Numbered from the stretch's first letter, positions 24,609-37,800 are shown. The stretch is 64,000 bases of DNA from Cheiracanthium punctorium (GCA_038373885.1 JAWZYV010002500.1:372001-436000); one strand, 5' to 3'. Translations and numbers: made by a program. The notes: generated by a model from the sequence alone, not told the origin.

Positions 24609-25496
24609 GGTAAAGATGGCCCAAAATGATCCTAGCGGGCAAATGATCCATATGTCTTCTTCCAGACAGGCAGCGCAATCTACCAGGTAACACATAAACT
24701 AGTTGTGCCAAGTCAAAAAGAAGTAATGGCTTTATTTAATGGCGGTGTATTACGTGTCTGAGTAGTCTTCAAAAACTGGGATTTATCATATCTCTTATAA
24801 AATAGGCACTAACTTTTCTATTTATCTAAGGATACAGTCTTTAATATGCAGAAATATGACTTTGTTTACTGAATAGAGTATGTTATTAGATGGGAATTAA
24901 CCTTGCTAAGTTTGTTACGTTTCTCCACGTATTCTAGTAACAGGACCTAAAGTTAAGCCATACTGCCGGGTAAAATGAGCGCTCGACTGAAGAAAAGCCA
25001 GTACCTAGGTGTCAATGCATCCTTTCAACCGTTCTCAAAATGCATGAATCTTCACTACATTTAAAAAAATTATTTCTGCGTTTATTGTAGGTCATAATTT
25101 TTAACTGTAATTTTAAAATATTGCATTTTATATTTTGTGACAATTTTTACTTTACAATTTTCATAAAATAATCATACATACTATATGATTTTAAAATTTA
25201 TTTTATTTCATTATGTATGGTTGTAATTACTTTATATCTTTTATTTTTCCGAAAAAAAAAAACAATTTAAATTTATTTTCGAAAGAAGGATCATTTTGCC
25301 GTTGGGCTGAGGATAAAATGATCCTTTAAACATTTTATACATTACTAATTGTGCTTTTAAAATATTATTAAAATATGTTTATGATGCAAATTTATATTTT
25401 AAAATATGATAGCACAGGGCCAAAGTTTTATTTAAGCATTTATGTTATTTTATAAAAGTTTTAACATTAAGGGGATCATTTTAGACCACCTTCCCC
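24609..25496. mobile_element. Possible MITE with AAAATGATCC ends
   Basis: The left end TAAAGATGGCCCAAAATGATCC-type sequence faces the right end GGATCATTTTAGACCACCTT, an imperfect inverted repeat. An internal palindrome (GGATCATTTTGCC ... GATAAAATGATCC, 25286-25325) and an extra CAAATGATCC near the left end repeat the motif. There is no coding region and no clear target duplication. Confidence 0.45.
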
Positions 25497-25499
25497 TTT

Positions 25500-26300
25500 G
25501 AAACATTAAACACTTATCTTAACTATATAACGAAATCATTTAAAAGAAAATAGATGTCAACTAAATATTAACTATATGAAAATGATAAAACACATTACAT
25601 TTTATCAACATGAATTGCAGAGGTAAATCAAAAACATTTAAAGCCACTTTTACTTTAAAATATAATTTCTTTTAAAACACAAAGAGTTCCACAGTCCTTC
25701 AAAGCTACAAAGCATCAACAGCCCTTTTCGGAAACTAGAAATCGAATAGACAACAAAAAAGACGGAAACCTTTTGTTCGTGAAGTCCTTAAATGAAAGGA
25801 AATGCAATAAAAATAAAGTGCCTGCTTTGTAACAGATCTTTTTGTAACCAATTATGATAAATGACGACGATATAAATAAAATATATAGGATAATATAGTT
25901 TCTCATTCTGAGAAAGAGTGCAATCATGGTTAGAATTTTATCAGAATGAACACTCAAAATTTTCTCTTTAGATTTGTTAAACGTGTTTTTTTCCTTTCAT
26001 TAATTAATCTTTTGTTGTTTTATTGCGTGCATTTTTTATAAAATTCTACTTCATTTTACTCTTCAACAAGCTGCATTGTGTTTAGGGAATTGAAAAAAAT
26101 GCCGTTTTGGTTTTATTTTATTTTATTTATTTATTCATTTATTTATTTTTTGGTCATAAAAAATATAGTTCTTATCTAGTCATGCTTGAGAATATTGAAT
26201 AGAAATCTAGCATGAATAGGGGACTAAGTAGGATTTTTAACCGCATATGTCTCCACTAAATATATATGAACTTTTTATATCTTTTTCATAATTGTTAAGT
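25500..26300. other. Non-coding DNA with duplication block D6, first copy
   Basis: The segment 25520-25890 matches about 57510-57880 in order, including a CCAAT/TATA-like module (25687-25884). It ends in a (TTTA)n-rich tract at 26110-26150. Confidence 0.55.
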
Positions 26301-26310
26301 GTCAATTTTA

Positions 26311-26955
26311 TGTTGAGGTAGAATATGGAGACTGTGGAGTAGGTAACATATTAATTTATTAATTTTCAATTACTTTCAATATCTTAAATTTAATCTATTC
26401 AATATTCTGTATTCGAAATTATTTTTCTGTTCTCATTTTTCTATCATTTCGGCTTTTAAATCTGTATATTCGCTTTTCCCGTATTATTCTTAATTGATTA
26501 CTTTTTCTCATGCGATCGTTGGCGCCATCTGAGCTAAACATAGGTTATATTACTATCGCAATGGTTAAGGCTTTTTCATTTCCCCTTATTTTGGCATCGT
26601 GTTGGCATTAATTTTTTTGGTTCCCTGCCTCTTCTTTAAAATTATTTGTTCTTGGTTTCTTTATTTCCATTTTATTGGATTAAATTTTAGGGTTGCTCTA
26701 TAATTGGCGTTATTTATCGCAGCCAAGTTTTTGTTCTCGTCAATGTGTATTCTGTGTTGGCGTAATGTTTAAGTCTTTCCATCTTATTGTCAATGTCCTT
26801 GTGGGACATATTTTTATTTCGCTGAGCCACCACTAGCCAAACGGCCATACCCTGCTGAAAATACCGGTTCTCGTCCAAGAAGTTTATACTTCAATAATTC
26901 TTTTAAATAAACAGTTTTAATTACTCTAATGCCCTCGTCTTCTATTGCAACTAAG
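26311..26955 (+). other. Possible 5' LTR of the BEL/Pao element
   Basis: The stretch upstream of the BEL/Pao coding region begins TGTTGAGGTAGAATATGG, the TG start typical of LTRs, and has an AATAAA-like signal near 26908. I could not find a second copy downstream, because the 3' part of the element is missing. LTR status is therefore inference only. Confidence 0.3.
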
Positions 26956-27410
26956 TGTATGGAACCTTATTTAATCCGTCACAACGCAGTTTAATACTTT
27001 TAAAATAGCCTAACAAATTTCCTCTTCGCATTAATATGGTACCTACCCAGACACTTACGTTGCATTTTTATGGTGTTGGTTTAGCAAATGGCATGTGGAA
27101 TCATCTCGGCCAGTCGAAGTCAACGCTCAGGCGAAAAAAAATCTTCTGCCCCTGCAAGTTTGGTGGCTTAACAAATGCTAGCGTCTACAGATCCAGCGTG
27201 TAATTACTCCTTCACGCTCTGCATTTTCTCGTGGCCAGGCATTCCTTTCTAAGCTCAGCGATGATGAATGTGTTCAGGCTGGTATGAGGTCAGTTTTCTT
27301 GGACTTACAGCTTGTGTAACGCTATTCTCATCTGGTGCTCAGCTATGTTGAATAATGTGCTTCATCTTCGTTTGCGGCCATGGGTTTCGCATGACTCAGA
27401 TCCTCAGGGA

Positions 27411-27547
27411 TCCCAAATCTCGACTGTGCATCGACTCCCAAATGGCCTTATATCTTCTACATATGGTCATCGATCCCAAATCTCGACTGACGAATATGTT
27501 ATCTCCCAAATCTCGACTCTACGATGCCATCGATCCCAAATCTCGAT
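27411..27547 (+). repeat. Interspersed 15-mer repeat
   Basis: TCCCAAATCTCGACT occurs at 27411, 27473 and 27503, and with one change at 27533. Spacings are 62, 30 and 30 bp, each a near multiple of 30. Most copies are preceded by CGA or GGA. The copies fall in the presumed gag region of the BEL/Pao element. In translation they give repeated SQIST or PKSRL, depending on frame. Confidence 0.8.
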
Positions 27548-27779
27548 TGTGCACTTTTTTGCGACGCTTCATCGTGTTTTGTCGCCTAAAGGTGTGTATA
27601 AAACGTATTTCAATGGATATTTACTACACGGCTTTCCGTATGAGACTAATTTTTGCACGGAAGCTGAACTCTGTGCGTAAGAATCTATTAGTTCGTCGCA
27701 GCATGTGCGCTACTACTGCTTTGTTATTTCTGCGAATATTCAAGGTTTCTCCGTGCGGATGATTGATATCCTGATCGGA

Positions 27780-30400
27780 CATTGGTCAGCTGCATAAAAT
27801 TTGACATAAAAATAAAAGTATTCGCTTTGCATACTGGCTCACAAATATCTTATGTGTTACAGAACGTCGCGGAAGAAATGGAGTACATGCCTATCAGACA
27901 AGAACGAATAATACATGCACTCTTTGGTGGAGTCTCTACTAAAGACCAAAATCATAACTGTTATGAAATAACGTTGAAGAGTTTGGAATACAAATTCAAA
28001 TGTAACTTGGAAGTTTTAGATCAAACTGTTATTTGTGATAACATACGCCTGTTGGAAAGGGAGATTGGTGGAAAGAAATATGAGATTTAGGCATTGAACT
28101 GATAGATTTTAGGGATGCCCCTGAGCCCATACATGCTCTCATTGGCGCAGATTCGGAGGCAGATTACTGACTGGTCGTCGAGAGGTACTATCGTCAGGTC
28201 TAGTTTGCATTGAAACTCTTCTCGGATGGTGCCTAATGGGCAAAATTCCACCAGAAAGTACAGAATCAGAAATCTTAGCCATGACTACTCCTTCTATACT
28301 TATAAAGGAAGCTGATATTTCTGATGTATGTGAGATTGGACTTACTAAGCATTGCGGATCCTGTTGCAAAGACTAAAAGCAAGTGATGCATTCTTATGCA
28401 ATGAAACAGTTTAATGAGACCGTCACTGTATTACCTTCTGGAAGATATGAGGTGAGTTTGCCATTTAAAGATAAAATTAATTTGCCTGCTAATGAAGAAT
28501 CAACACGTAGAAGATATAAGGCCATATGTAAACTAGCCTCTGAGGGTAATTATTTCAAAGATTACATTTATGTTTTTAATGAATGGGAAAAATTGGAAAT
28601 TATTGGGGGAATTCCTAAAGAAGAAGCAAATAAAAACAGCTGTTGTCTGCCACACCGGCCAACAATAAAAGAGTGGATTAATGAATATAACCAGAGTTTG
28701 AAGATTAAACCTGTTTTTGGTGTTTCTGCAGGAGATGAATTTGGACCTTCATTAAATGACTGTTTGAAGAAGGGTCCGAATCTGATTGAGCTAATTTCTG
28801 ATATAATTACATATTTAGGGTACACTCAATTTTAATGTCTGTGGATATAGAGAAGGCATTTTTGCAAATAAGGATTGTTCCAGAGTACAGAAATTATTTG
28901 CGTTTTTTCTTTCTCTGTGAAAATGAAGAGAAACAAACAGGCATTGCAGAGTAGTTTTCGGTGTCTCCTCAAGTCCATTTTTAATTGCAGCTTTTCTAAA
29001 TTACCTATTCGATAATGTTTAAGCTGAATTTGGATCAATTAGTCAACATCTTAAAAACAGTTTTTACATCGATAATTGCGTTACGGGGGTATCAAGCATA
29101 CAGGCACTGGAATCTTTAATCCAAAATGCAACAAAATCATATCCTCAAGATTTTTCATCCGTCGAAGATGGGAGAGTAATGTTTCATAGAAGTAAACGAC
29201 AAAGAATTTTCGTGTAACATCCCTCCTTGGATTAAAGTGGGAATTAGATAAAGACACACTAATATGTCACTTTAATATGGCATCGGCAGAAAAATATTCT
29301 AAACGTAGTGTTTTAGCTGCAGTGCAACAAATTTTTGATCCTATAGGTGTATTATCACCAGCGACATTCAGAGCCTGATCATAGTCGGGGCCCTGGGGCA
29401 AGAGGTTATTTTGGGGCCCCTATACTATCACAAGCTTTTTAACTTATTTTTGTTTGCTGTTGCTTTTTCCCGACATAAAAATAAAAAAAAAACTTTTAAA
29501 GAATACTAAAATTGAATTAAAAATTACCTATCTATTTATACTTATTTAGAACAAGACTGTGTATTTAAAAGTGATTTTAATATTTTTTAGTCCATTTGTA
29601 TTAATAGCGCATGGCTGCGCAAATTCCAGGAATGGCAATTACGAGGCATGGGAGCAAAGTTTCTCACTCCAAAAATTTTCTTGATACACCAAAAAGTTCG
29701 AAATTTTCTTTCCTACATCACGAAATAAAAAATTTTAACTAATGGATATTCTGTGATAAGCATATATATGGCCATACCATACGTTTTTCAAAAACTCCTA
29801 ACTTCTTGTTTATTGATCCATGAGTCTTAAAGACCACTGAATTAGAATAGAAAACAAATCTCTTAAGTCCATTTATTGTTAAACATTATACTATAGATAT
29901 TACAAAAGAAATTTAGTTGCAAAAAATTTATAATTGCAGCATATATGAATATGTAATGAATCATGATAACAATAAATCGGGAGATTTGGGGACAATTATT
30001 TTTTCCGGGACCCTGGGCTATTGCCCCTTATGCCCGTGTGATAATCAGGATCTGGCGACATTGGTATCCAAAGTAATTTTGCATGTTACGTGGAAAATTG
30101 AGTTGACGCGGGATGATATTTTGCCCGAAGAATTAAAAAAAATAATAATAAACGGTTAAACGATGTCAATCACGTAAGAAATATTGAAATTCTACGTTCT
30201 ATAGAACATATTATAGGGTCATAATTTCATGTATTTGTTGATGCCTGTAAGACTGCCTATGCTTCATTTTTGTTCGAACTGAAACAGAGACAGGAGTGAA
30301 GGTGCAATTATTGACAGCAAGAAATAGAGTAGCCCCCATTAAACCAATAGCAATTCCGAGGTTGGAATTAATAACATGTTATTTAGGAGCCCTATAGTAT
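27780..30400 (+). pseudogene. pol: BEL/Pao retrotransposon pol, broken
   Basis: This is the coding relic of a BEL/Pao LTR retrotransposon; its polyprotein would supply protease, reverse transcriptase and RNase H. In order: a retropepsin-like start (ALHTGSQISYV at about 27840, where a D before TGS would be catalytic and is replaced by H); LTGRREVLSSG and ETLLGWCLMGKI (28160-28240) after a frameshift; FNETV...GRYEVSLPF (28405-28470), typical of the linker before the RT; DIEKAFLQI (28846-28872), RT motif A; FGVSSSPFLIAAFL; YIDNCV (29065-29082), the RT active-site box in its BEL form; DPIGVLSPAT (29339-29368). After the hAT insertion it resumes LVSKVIL...DDILPEEL, then FVDACKTAYA and RVAPIKPIAIPRLEL, the RNase H region. 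Integrase and the 3' LTR are absent. Several stops and frameshifts show that it is dead. Confidence 0.9.
29369..30054. mobile_element. hAT element inserted in BEL/Pao pol
   Basis: The ends CAGAGCCTGAT and, reading inward from the right, CAGATCCTGAT are imperfect inverted repeats followed by GGGGCAA on both sides. The insert is bounded by GCGACATT at 29361-29368 and 30055-30062, an exact 8 bp duplication. Removing the insert and one duplicate rejoins the BEL/Pao reading frame (SPAT then LVSKV), which independently proves the boundaries. The 686 bp interior has no transposase. The open frame 29917-30159 is a chimera of insert and host element. Confidence 0.93.
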
Positions 30401-31985
30401 TATTGTATTGTTATTGTAATATTGTTTTTAATAGACACTTTATTTCGCTACATATGCACACACGCTTACATATATAAATTTTTTTATGCAACATAAATGT
30501 TGTTCATTTTTCCTTCTGCATTCGGGGAATTTTTAATTACAGGTAAATAGTTTAATATTTTATCTATTTACCTTTATAATTTTTCTTATTTCATATTTCA
30601 TTGGGACCAATACTTAATTTATTTTTCTGCTCATGAAATTTCGAAACCGATAATTTTTAATCTTTAACCGTTAATAAGCAGCGATTTTCAATTAGCAAGT
30701 GCAATGTAAATGTTTTAGATGTTTTATTTCAGTTTTAAACATCACCAAGCTTTATAATTTCGTAATACAAATTTAATGCTTTTTTCGATGGAGAACGAAA
30801 TATGTTTCAGGAATATTATATAATTTTTTTTTATCATTTGAAGGATATAAAACAGAAAATTTGGATGTGATATATATATGAACAAAATCGCATTTAAACT
30901 ATCTTTTCAATCCGTTTTAACGGTAAAACATTTTTTTTTAATCATTAACTGCAAAATGCGTTTTCAAAAGACAAAATTTATAAATGTTTATTGCAATTAC
31001 TTTAAATAAAAATGTATTTAAATTTGAATACACCGATTTCTTCGTAAATTTTAAAGATACAATTATCTAACTGATATACATTATAATGCATCGCATGCAT
31101 GAGAGAGAAATAATATTCTTAAGTCCTACTATCGATATTCAAGAGTAATTGCATTCACTCAAAAGCACAAAGAGGAACAATCTTTGTCGAAGATTAGAAA
31201 GATAATAATGATTGTGGGAAACTGAATGCTTTTTGTTTGCGATGCTTAAATTTATATAAAAGAGAAAAGATATTTTTGAAAAAAATGCTCTTGTGGAAGG
31301 ATATATGTCAGTAGCAATTATGATGAATGATCCCTTAATAAAGAAAGAGGAAAAAATGTCTAGTGCATCTTTTCACTGAAAAATGAAAGAATTAGAAACC
31401 GTTATCTTAGTGAACACAGCGTTTTATTTAATCGTGATTTCGCTCCATTGTTTCGTTTTAATTTATCTTTTGCTCGACTATTTTTGAATCTCTGAAAATT
31501 ATGCAGGGATTTAATGTTTCGAAGAATTGAAAGGGAAATTGGAATTTACAAGAATGTAAGCGGGTACTATAATATAATAGCATTAGTTTTTTTTTTCTTT
31601 TTAATGAATTAATTCCACACGTCCAATTTACAGTGTCAGATGTGTGGGATGTTTGCATGTTGCAAACATTGGTCCAGTATTGTCAGACAACTATGAATGT
31701 TTTTAACCTAATTACGAAGCAACAATAAAGAATTTATTTTAACCAGTAACAATGACACGGAGTATTCGCAGATTTTTTAGAAAACCATTATCCTTGTTGC
31801 ATGGAATCTCTTAACTAATGCATAACTTTTCCTTTGTTAAAAGATTCACGGTATTTAAAAGCACTTCAGGATTTAATTATGGAAAAAAATATTGATTTAA
31901 TTTTTTAACGGTGAATTTGCTTAATCGATAATATTTATATATTGAAGGTGAAATATATCAAAATTTGTCTTACATTGAAATAATT
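30401..31985. other. Non-coding DNA
   Basis: A+T-rich. It contains a strongly diverged example of the CCAAT/TATA-like module at about 31155-31345 (GATTAGAAA, GGGAAACTGAATGCTTTTTG, GCAATTATGATGAATGAT). No gene is visible. Confidence 0.5.
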
Positions 31986-31986
31986 C

Positions 31987-32227
31987 AAGGGTTTGCTGCA
32001 AAAAAAGATTTATTTATATCCTACGAGAATTTGAAATTACATGTTCTATCTTGCAGTAAAAAAAAAAAAAGAAAAAACTGTCATTTAGTTTCAAAAACAT
32101 GCATCGCCCGTCGTTAGTTATTGCGTTACTCAAGAGATAAAGCTACATGTATTGTTAGTTTGTCTTGAATTCTCAAACGCACTAAACACCACAAACTTGA
32201 AATTCCTTCTTTTTGCAGCAAACCCTT
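31987..32227. mobile_element. MITE with AAGGGTTTGCTGCAAAAA ends
   Basis: The left end AAGGGTTTGCTGCAAAAAAA and right end TTTTTGCAGCAAACCCTT are inverted repeats of about 18 bp around 200 bp of non-coding DNA. A longer target duplication is not evident, so the superfamily is uncertain. Confidence 0.65.
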
Positions 32228-33573
32228 CAGTTACTTTAAATAGGTGTTGATTTCTACATTAACCCCCCACTCTCGCCAACCAAAAAATTTGCCGCACATT
32301 GGCGAGCTTCGCAGTGATGGGTCTCAAGGTGTTATGCAGAGGTTTCAACGCTCATAAAGTAATAAGGCGAAAATGGAAGTGATCAAAATAGCGTTAAGCG
32401 TAGCAGTTACGGAATATGAAGACAGATAATTATTAAACCTGCATCAATTTGCAACCCCCAAAAATAAAAAAGTAATGTTGCACTTACATGTTGTTCCAAA
32501 CCGCCTTTTTAATTCTAGATAACGGTTGCCACATAAATACAAAAAATCGCCGAAAAAATCGCCATGGTAACTGCATATGTATAGTTATCGTCATCTTGGC
32601 GAGAATGTATGTTTGTGGAAGGGGGGAGGGGTTGAACGGAGAAATCAACCGAAGTAGGTTCTACAGACTATGAACCAATTTAAACATAGAAGAAAAAGTG
32701 TTCCTGTAATTCATTGAAGTATTTATAGAAATGAAACTCTTTTATAGGTACATTATAGAATAATTCGGATCGAAAACTCTCGGAGTTGAAACACTTTACC
32801 TCCTAAGATCTTCATGCTATGGTTAATCAGGTCGATTACAATTTCATTAAGTTAACAAGATTAATTAATAATCATTATTCCTGTAAAAATACTGCCAACT
32901 GAGAATATTTATTCTAATTCAGGAAATGGCTCTATAATGGAACATGTGGGAGAGATTTCCCACTTTTTTCTCGCATTTCTTAAAAATTGCAAGTAGGTTT
33001 GCTTAACGGTGTCAGAAAAATTTCCTTGGAAATCTGTAAAAAAGAATACATTCACTTGCTTATAAGTTTTAATTACGCATAAAGTAAATCACGAGAGCAT
33101 GTAAAATGTAAATTACAATTAAAGGAAGGTTATAAATTGCTGTTGGTCAAAAGTGTAACACTTTTGCATATGTGAGAAATAATATTTTTAAACCTTTTGG
33201 CTCATATTTTAAAATTTTGAAACTATGAATATGCACGTAATATGCCGTTATCCATAAGAAAATAAAATAATTTGAGTATATAATATAGATCAGCGTGCTT
33301 CAAAACTATGCAATAAATTTGCTGCAGACAGTATGAAATTAATTTTCTCTAACATTTAACAACCGCGAAAAGATTATGTAGGTGTTCCAACTTAATATCT
33401 TATGCAAACACGTGCGGTAAAATAATTTTTTTCTGTAACATCCTTAATATTGACTTTAGCCCACATGTATTGACTTTGACACCGTTATGAAATAATTCAC
33501 TTTTATAAAATACTTTTTATAAGATAATCAAAGGAAAGGTACTACATCCACGAATGGCTTTAAAAAATTCGAT
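32228..33573. other. Non-coding DNA
   Basis: 32230-32660 is slightly richer in G+C but has no recognisable protein. The remainder is A+T-rich with no structure that I can support. Confidence 0.45.
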
Positions 33574-33712
33574 GATGGCGGACGATCGAAACGTTCATAG
33601 CATGCAACACATCTAGAGACCCTTTTTTTGACGCAGCTAGCTGTGCCGCACAGCGTCAAAAAAGGGTCTCTAGATCTGTGGCACGCGATGAACGTTTAGA
33701 TCATCCGCCATC
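33574..33712. mobile_element. Fold-back element (139-bp hairpin)
   Basis: GATGGCGGA at the left pairs with the right end CCGCCATC, and the arms continue inward through AACGTTCAT, ATCTAGAGACCCTTTTTTTG and ACGC, with a loop of roughly 18 bases (AGCTAGCTGTGCCGCACA). The arms are about 60 bp and nearly perfect. A compact fold-back MITE is the likeliest explanation. A transcript would form a long hairpin. Confidence 0.8.
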
Positions 33713-34827
33713 TTGCTTGTAGTTAAGTCGAGCGATCGCAACGGCTGCCCTTTTTTCAGCATTGGGCTATCTATCCAGCTGTTCTAGCATTCTTCCATTT
33801 TTTAGCAGATGCCAGTGCTGTCAAAAATAATCGTGACCATTTTTTACGGGAATTAACGTGCTAAAAAGTAAAGGATTCTAGTGGAGCTCTGTCACTCGCA
33901 GCTATTTTTGTAGAAATCAAATCAATTCTTCGTGACTGGCAACAGTCAAAACGTCAGAGTTTGGTGTTCCCAGAGCGGGAACACTGCACGTTAAAGGGTT
34001 AAGGAATCCTGATGAAACATTATTTATATGTGTATTACAAAGACAAATTTAATATTATGTCAAGTATCAAGTTCTGAATAATTTTATAATATCATTTTAC
34101 CAGCTATAGCACTATACCGAAGCTAAACTGGAAGATGCATTTGCGTTTAGTAATACAGGAAATGAAATGTCAAAATCACGTTCCATGCTTTCAATGAAAA
34201 TGCTTCCTCATTCAGCCAAACGCATTCGGTATTCCATTAAAAACTTTTTTTTCTCATAAATATTTTGCGTCTTTATTTCCAAAAAGACGTAACACCGCAA
34301 AGTTCCAGTTTTATTTCTTGCTGCTGATTTTAAAGATAAACCAATGTTCTTCTGAATAAGTTATACATGTAAATAGTTAACAAAATTACTTTTATTTTAA
34401 AAAATAATATTTACGATAGCTTCAGACGTATTGTATCAGAGTAGCCGTAGTAGTGCACGTAGAAAGCGAACATTTCTATTACACAAAATTTTCATTTTAT
34501 TAGTTTAAAAGACCCGCTGGTAACAAAATGCTTTTTAACAATTACTAAAACATGCTTCCTTGTTTTGCTGATTTTTTTTAACTTTTACCCAGATTTTCAA
34601 TTTATTCTTTTAAATAATAAACTGGCACAGCAGCCCATATAAGGGATGATGCCTACAAGACCACAGGCAACTAAAAACAAGAACGGGACATACTTGATGG
34701 CTGCCGAGTACTCCACTTTTAAAAGCACTGATTTCTATATTAATTATACGAATAATTATATCGTTAACTAGTGATATTAAAACACCATATTGTTGTAGTA
34801 TTGTTAATGATAGCCTTATATTATATA
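33713..34827. other. Non-coding DNA
   Basis: The palindrome GTGTTCCCAGAGCGGGAACAC (about 33965-33985), followed by GTTAAAGGGTTAA, resembles the right end of a piggyBac-type MITE, but no left partner was found. Otherwise A+T-rich without features. Confidence 0.45.
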
Positions 34828-37800
34828 CTAGCTGAAGTACCCGTTCTTCGCACGGGAATGAATGGACTTTTTGATATTACGATTTGTGGTGATTACTATT
34901 CATTGTAATAAACAGATATAGCAAAATTGATATCGCGTTATATTGTGTTCAATAATCATGCATACCGAATTTCAAGGCAATCGTTTGTACGGTGCAGAAG
35001 GCGATGCGACGTAGCGCAATCTAGTGGCGAGTTTTAGCAAAACGGATACGGCGAAAATATTCTTCGCATTCAGATATCGATGTATACGAATTTTCATGAC
35101 GATCGGCTGAATAGTCCTGAAGTTCATGTGTGGACGCAACATCGAGTGGCAAGTTATAGGAAAATGGATAGCGCCAAACTCATCCCCGTGTACAAATATC
35201 TATGTATACCTATTTTCATAGCGATCAGTTACCATCTAGTGGTCAGTTAACCATCTAGTGATTAATTAAAGTAATGATTTGCTACAGCGCCGTCAAGTGG
35301 CGAGTTGTAGCAAAATAGATAACGCCAAAATATTCTCATTGTTGAAATAGCTATGTATACTGATTTTCATAGCGACCGTTTGAATGGTCAGGAATTTGGC
35401 CTGCTGCAGGGTCATCTAGTGCCGAGTTAAAACAATAATGCATTGCAGTGCCATCTAATGGTGAGTAACATAAAAAAGAACACAGTTAGAATATATTTTT
35501 TGTGCTCAAATGTGTAAGTATAAAAAATTTTATGCCGATCAGTCGAACGGTATAGAGGTTGATGCGTTGCAGTGCCATTTAGCGGCAAGTTACAGCAAAA
35601 TGGATAGTGAAAAATATTCTCCGTGTTCTAATATCCGCGTGTACCAAATTTCATCGAAATGGGTTGGACGATATTCGCATAGCAAACGGCTAAACGGAAT
35701 AGAATTCGACGTTCTGCTGCGCCACCTAGTGGCAAGTTAGAGGAAAACTTATAGCATAAAAACCTTCTCCATGATAAAAGACTTAGGTGAACCAAATTTC
35801 ATGGTGCTCGGTGAAACGGTGCTGAGTTTTTCAACCTCCTACACACATACCAACATTCATTTTTATCTATCACCAGTCTTATTATATTGTATATACCAGT
35901 CTCAAGTAAAATCCAGTTTCAAATCTAAGCCTCGCCAAAGTGCCAGCATACGCCATTTTGCAAGAGTTTTTTCAGGGAATCATTCGAAGCATTGACTTAG
36001 CAGCAATCAAAATGGGAAATGGTTCGATCGCCAGGCATTTTTTTGAAAAGTGGAATCCCTTAATACAGCCTCATTTTTTAAATTATCAACTATAACATGT
36101 TTTATTCATCGTTACCTCGATGCACTAAATGCGAAGATTTCAATTTTCTGAAATTTGGCGGATTTCCCACAAGTTAAATCAATGTACTCAATTGGCGAGA
36201 ATTCTGAAGATAGATCGCTTGAAATGCCCTAATAACTGCATTATTTCTGCACGGATAGTTAAAATTTAATTTTGTATTCTAAGAAAACCTATACTCTTGT
36301 TTTCAAAAATGCTATTCCCTTAAGCTCTCAGTAAATTGCGCCAAAAAGTCTAAAACTGTGCAAACCGCTAGAACTCACTTTCTAAAAATCGGCCTATCAG
36401 CCATTTATGCATATTTTCGCCAAACTAAAAAAAATTACATATTAGTCTCGGAAATCTTCGATCCTCATTGTTTTGCGTATAAAACATTTCATTCCTGCTC
36501 TCATTTCTTATGCGCACACGATATTATAATTAAAAAAATAACCTTACAAATATAAACTAAAAAAATCATTATTATTCTTTTATTTTCACTTTAAGAATTT
36601 AAAACATTTTATTCGGCAAAATCGCCACACATGGCAACCAAGATGCTTATTTCACACTTTCACTACAGGGGTTACAATTACATAAAGCTTTCTGCGTGGA
36701 GAACATAAAAAATCTCTTAAATTCCGGGAACGGGTGGACTTTCAAAGTTTTAAAGTGGACTATCATTTATTCTATATTATTTTACATATATCTGTGTAAA
36801 ATTTCAGGCTGACAGGTCCATTTTTGTGGAATTGTATACTACCCAAATCAAAAATTGACAAACAGAATTTCATTTTTATTTATAAGATAACCTACGCTTG
36901 TTTTTAAAAATACCCTCTCATTAGATTGCGCCAAGCGCTAGAATCATAGAAAATCTGACACACTTTCAGATTTTAAATACGCACTAAAGTGCTATATATA
37001 AAAAGAGTTATAATCCATAGGTCTTCCATATTTTCGTTCCTTATTTTATTAAGTTGGAAAGTGTATCATTATTCATGAGTGTGATTAAACAAAATTAAAA
37101 TTGATATTTCTAACATCTTTTTTTCTGGATGTAATATATTAGAAATAGATGCAATAAAGCTGCTCAGAAAAATGCACAATTCCAACTGAATGAAAATTTC
37201 AAAAACTTATACGCAGGTGTATTCATAACCCAAATAGCAGACTATTAAATTACGATAAATAGCGCCAAGCGTTAGAATCCTCCTCAAAATCGCACATCAA
37301 CCCCTTTTATTTTTCGCCCAATTAAAAAGTTGCACATTTATTTTCGGAAAATTTCCAAATTCTATTTTTCTTTTGAGTATAAATCATTTCATTCCCGCTC
37401 TTGATTTCACATGCACACGATATTTTAATTTAAAAACAACCTTACAAATAATCTAGTCAAAATAAAAAAAATCGTTATTCTTTTATTTTTACTTCAAGAG
37501 TCTGAATCATTTAATGAACTGCCGAATGTGGCAACCTAGATAAGCTTAATTGTCGCTTAATGCACTGTGGGGTTACAATTACGAAATGGCGGAAAGCAAA
37601 AATTAGCCTTTTGCGATACGTTTTTATCGGTATTTCCTAAAATAGTTCGAATTTTGAAAAAATCGCTTCGAGGTGTGTCGGGACCTGTCATGGAGAATTT
37701 CCGTTCAAAAATTGGTAGGTCTACGATCACCCGTTTGCGAGCTACGCGAGACACAGACAAAAAAACAGTTTACACACATTGTTTTATTAATATAGATACC

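Noticed and set aside
28568..28825. Minus-strand frame in the BEL/Pao region
   Set aside because: Antisense to the pol frame, with no motif of its own.
29917..30159. 80-residue frame as a distinct gene
   Set aside because: It spans the hAT/BEL junction. The first part is hAT DNA and the rest is the continuation of BEL pol.
33965..33995. piggyBac-like right end (GTGTTCCC...GGGAACAC then GTTAAAGGGTTAA)
   Set aside because: Plausible, but no left end was found within the window, so no element is claimed.
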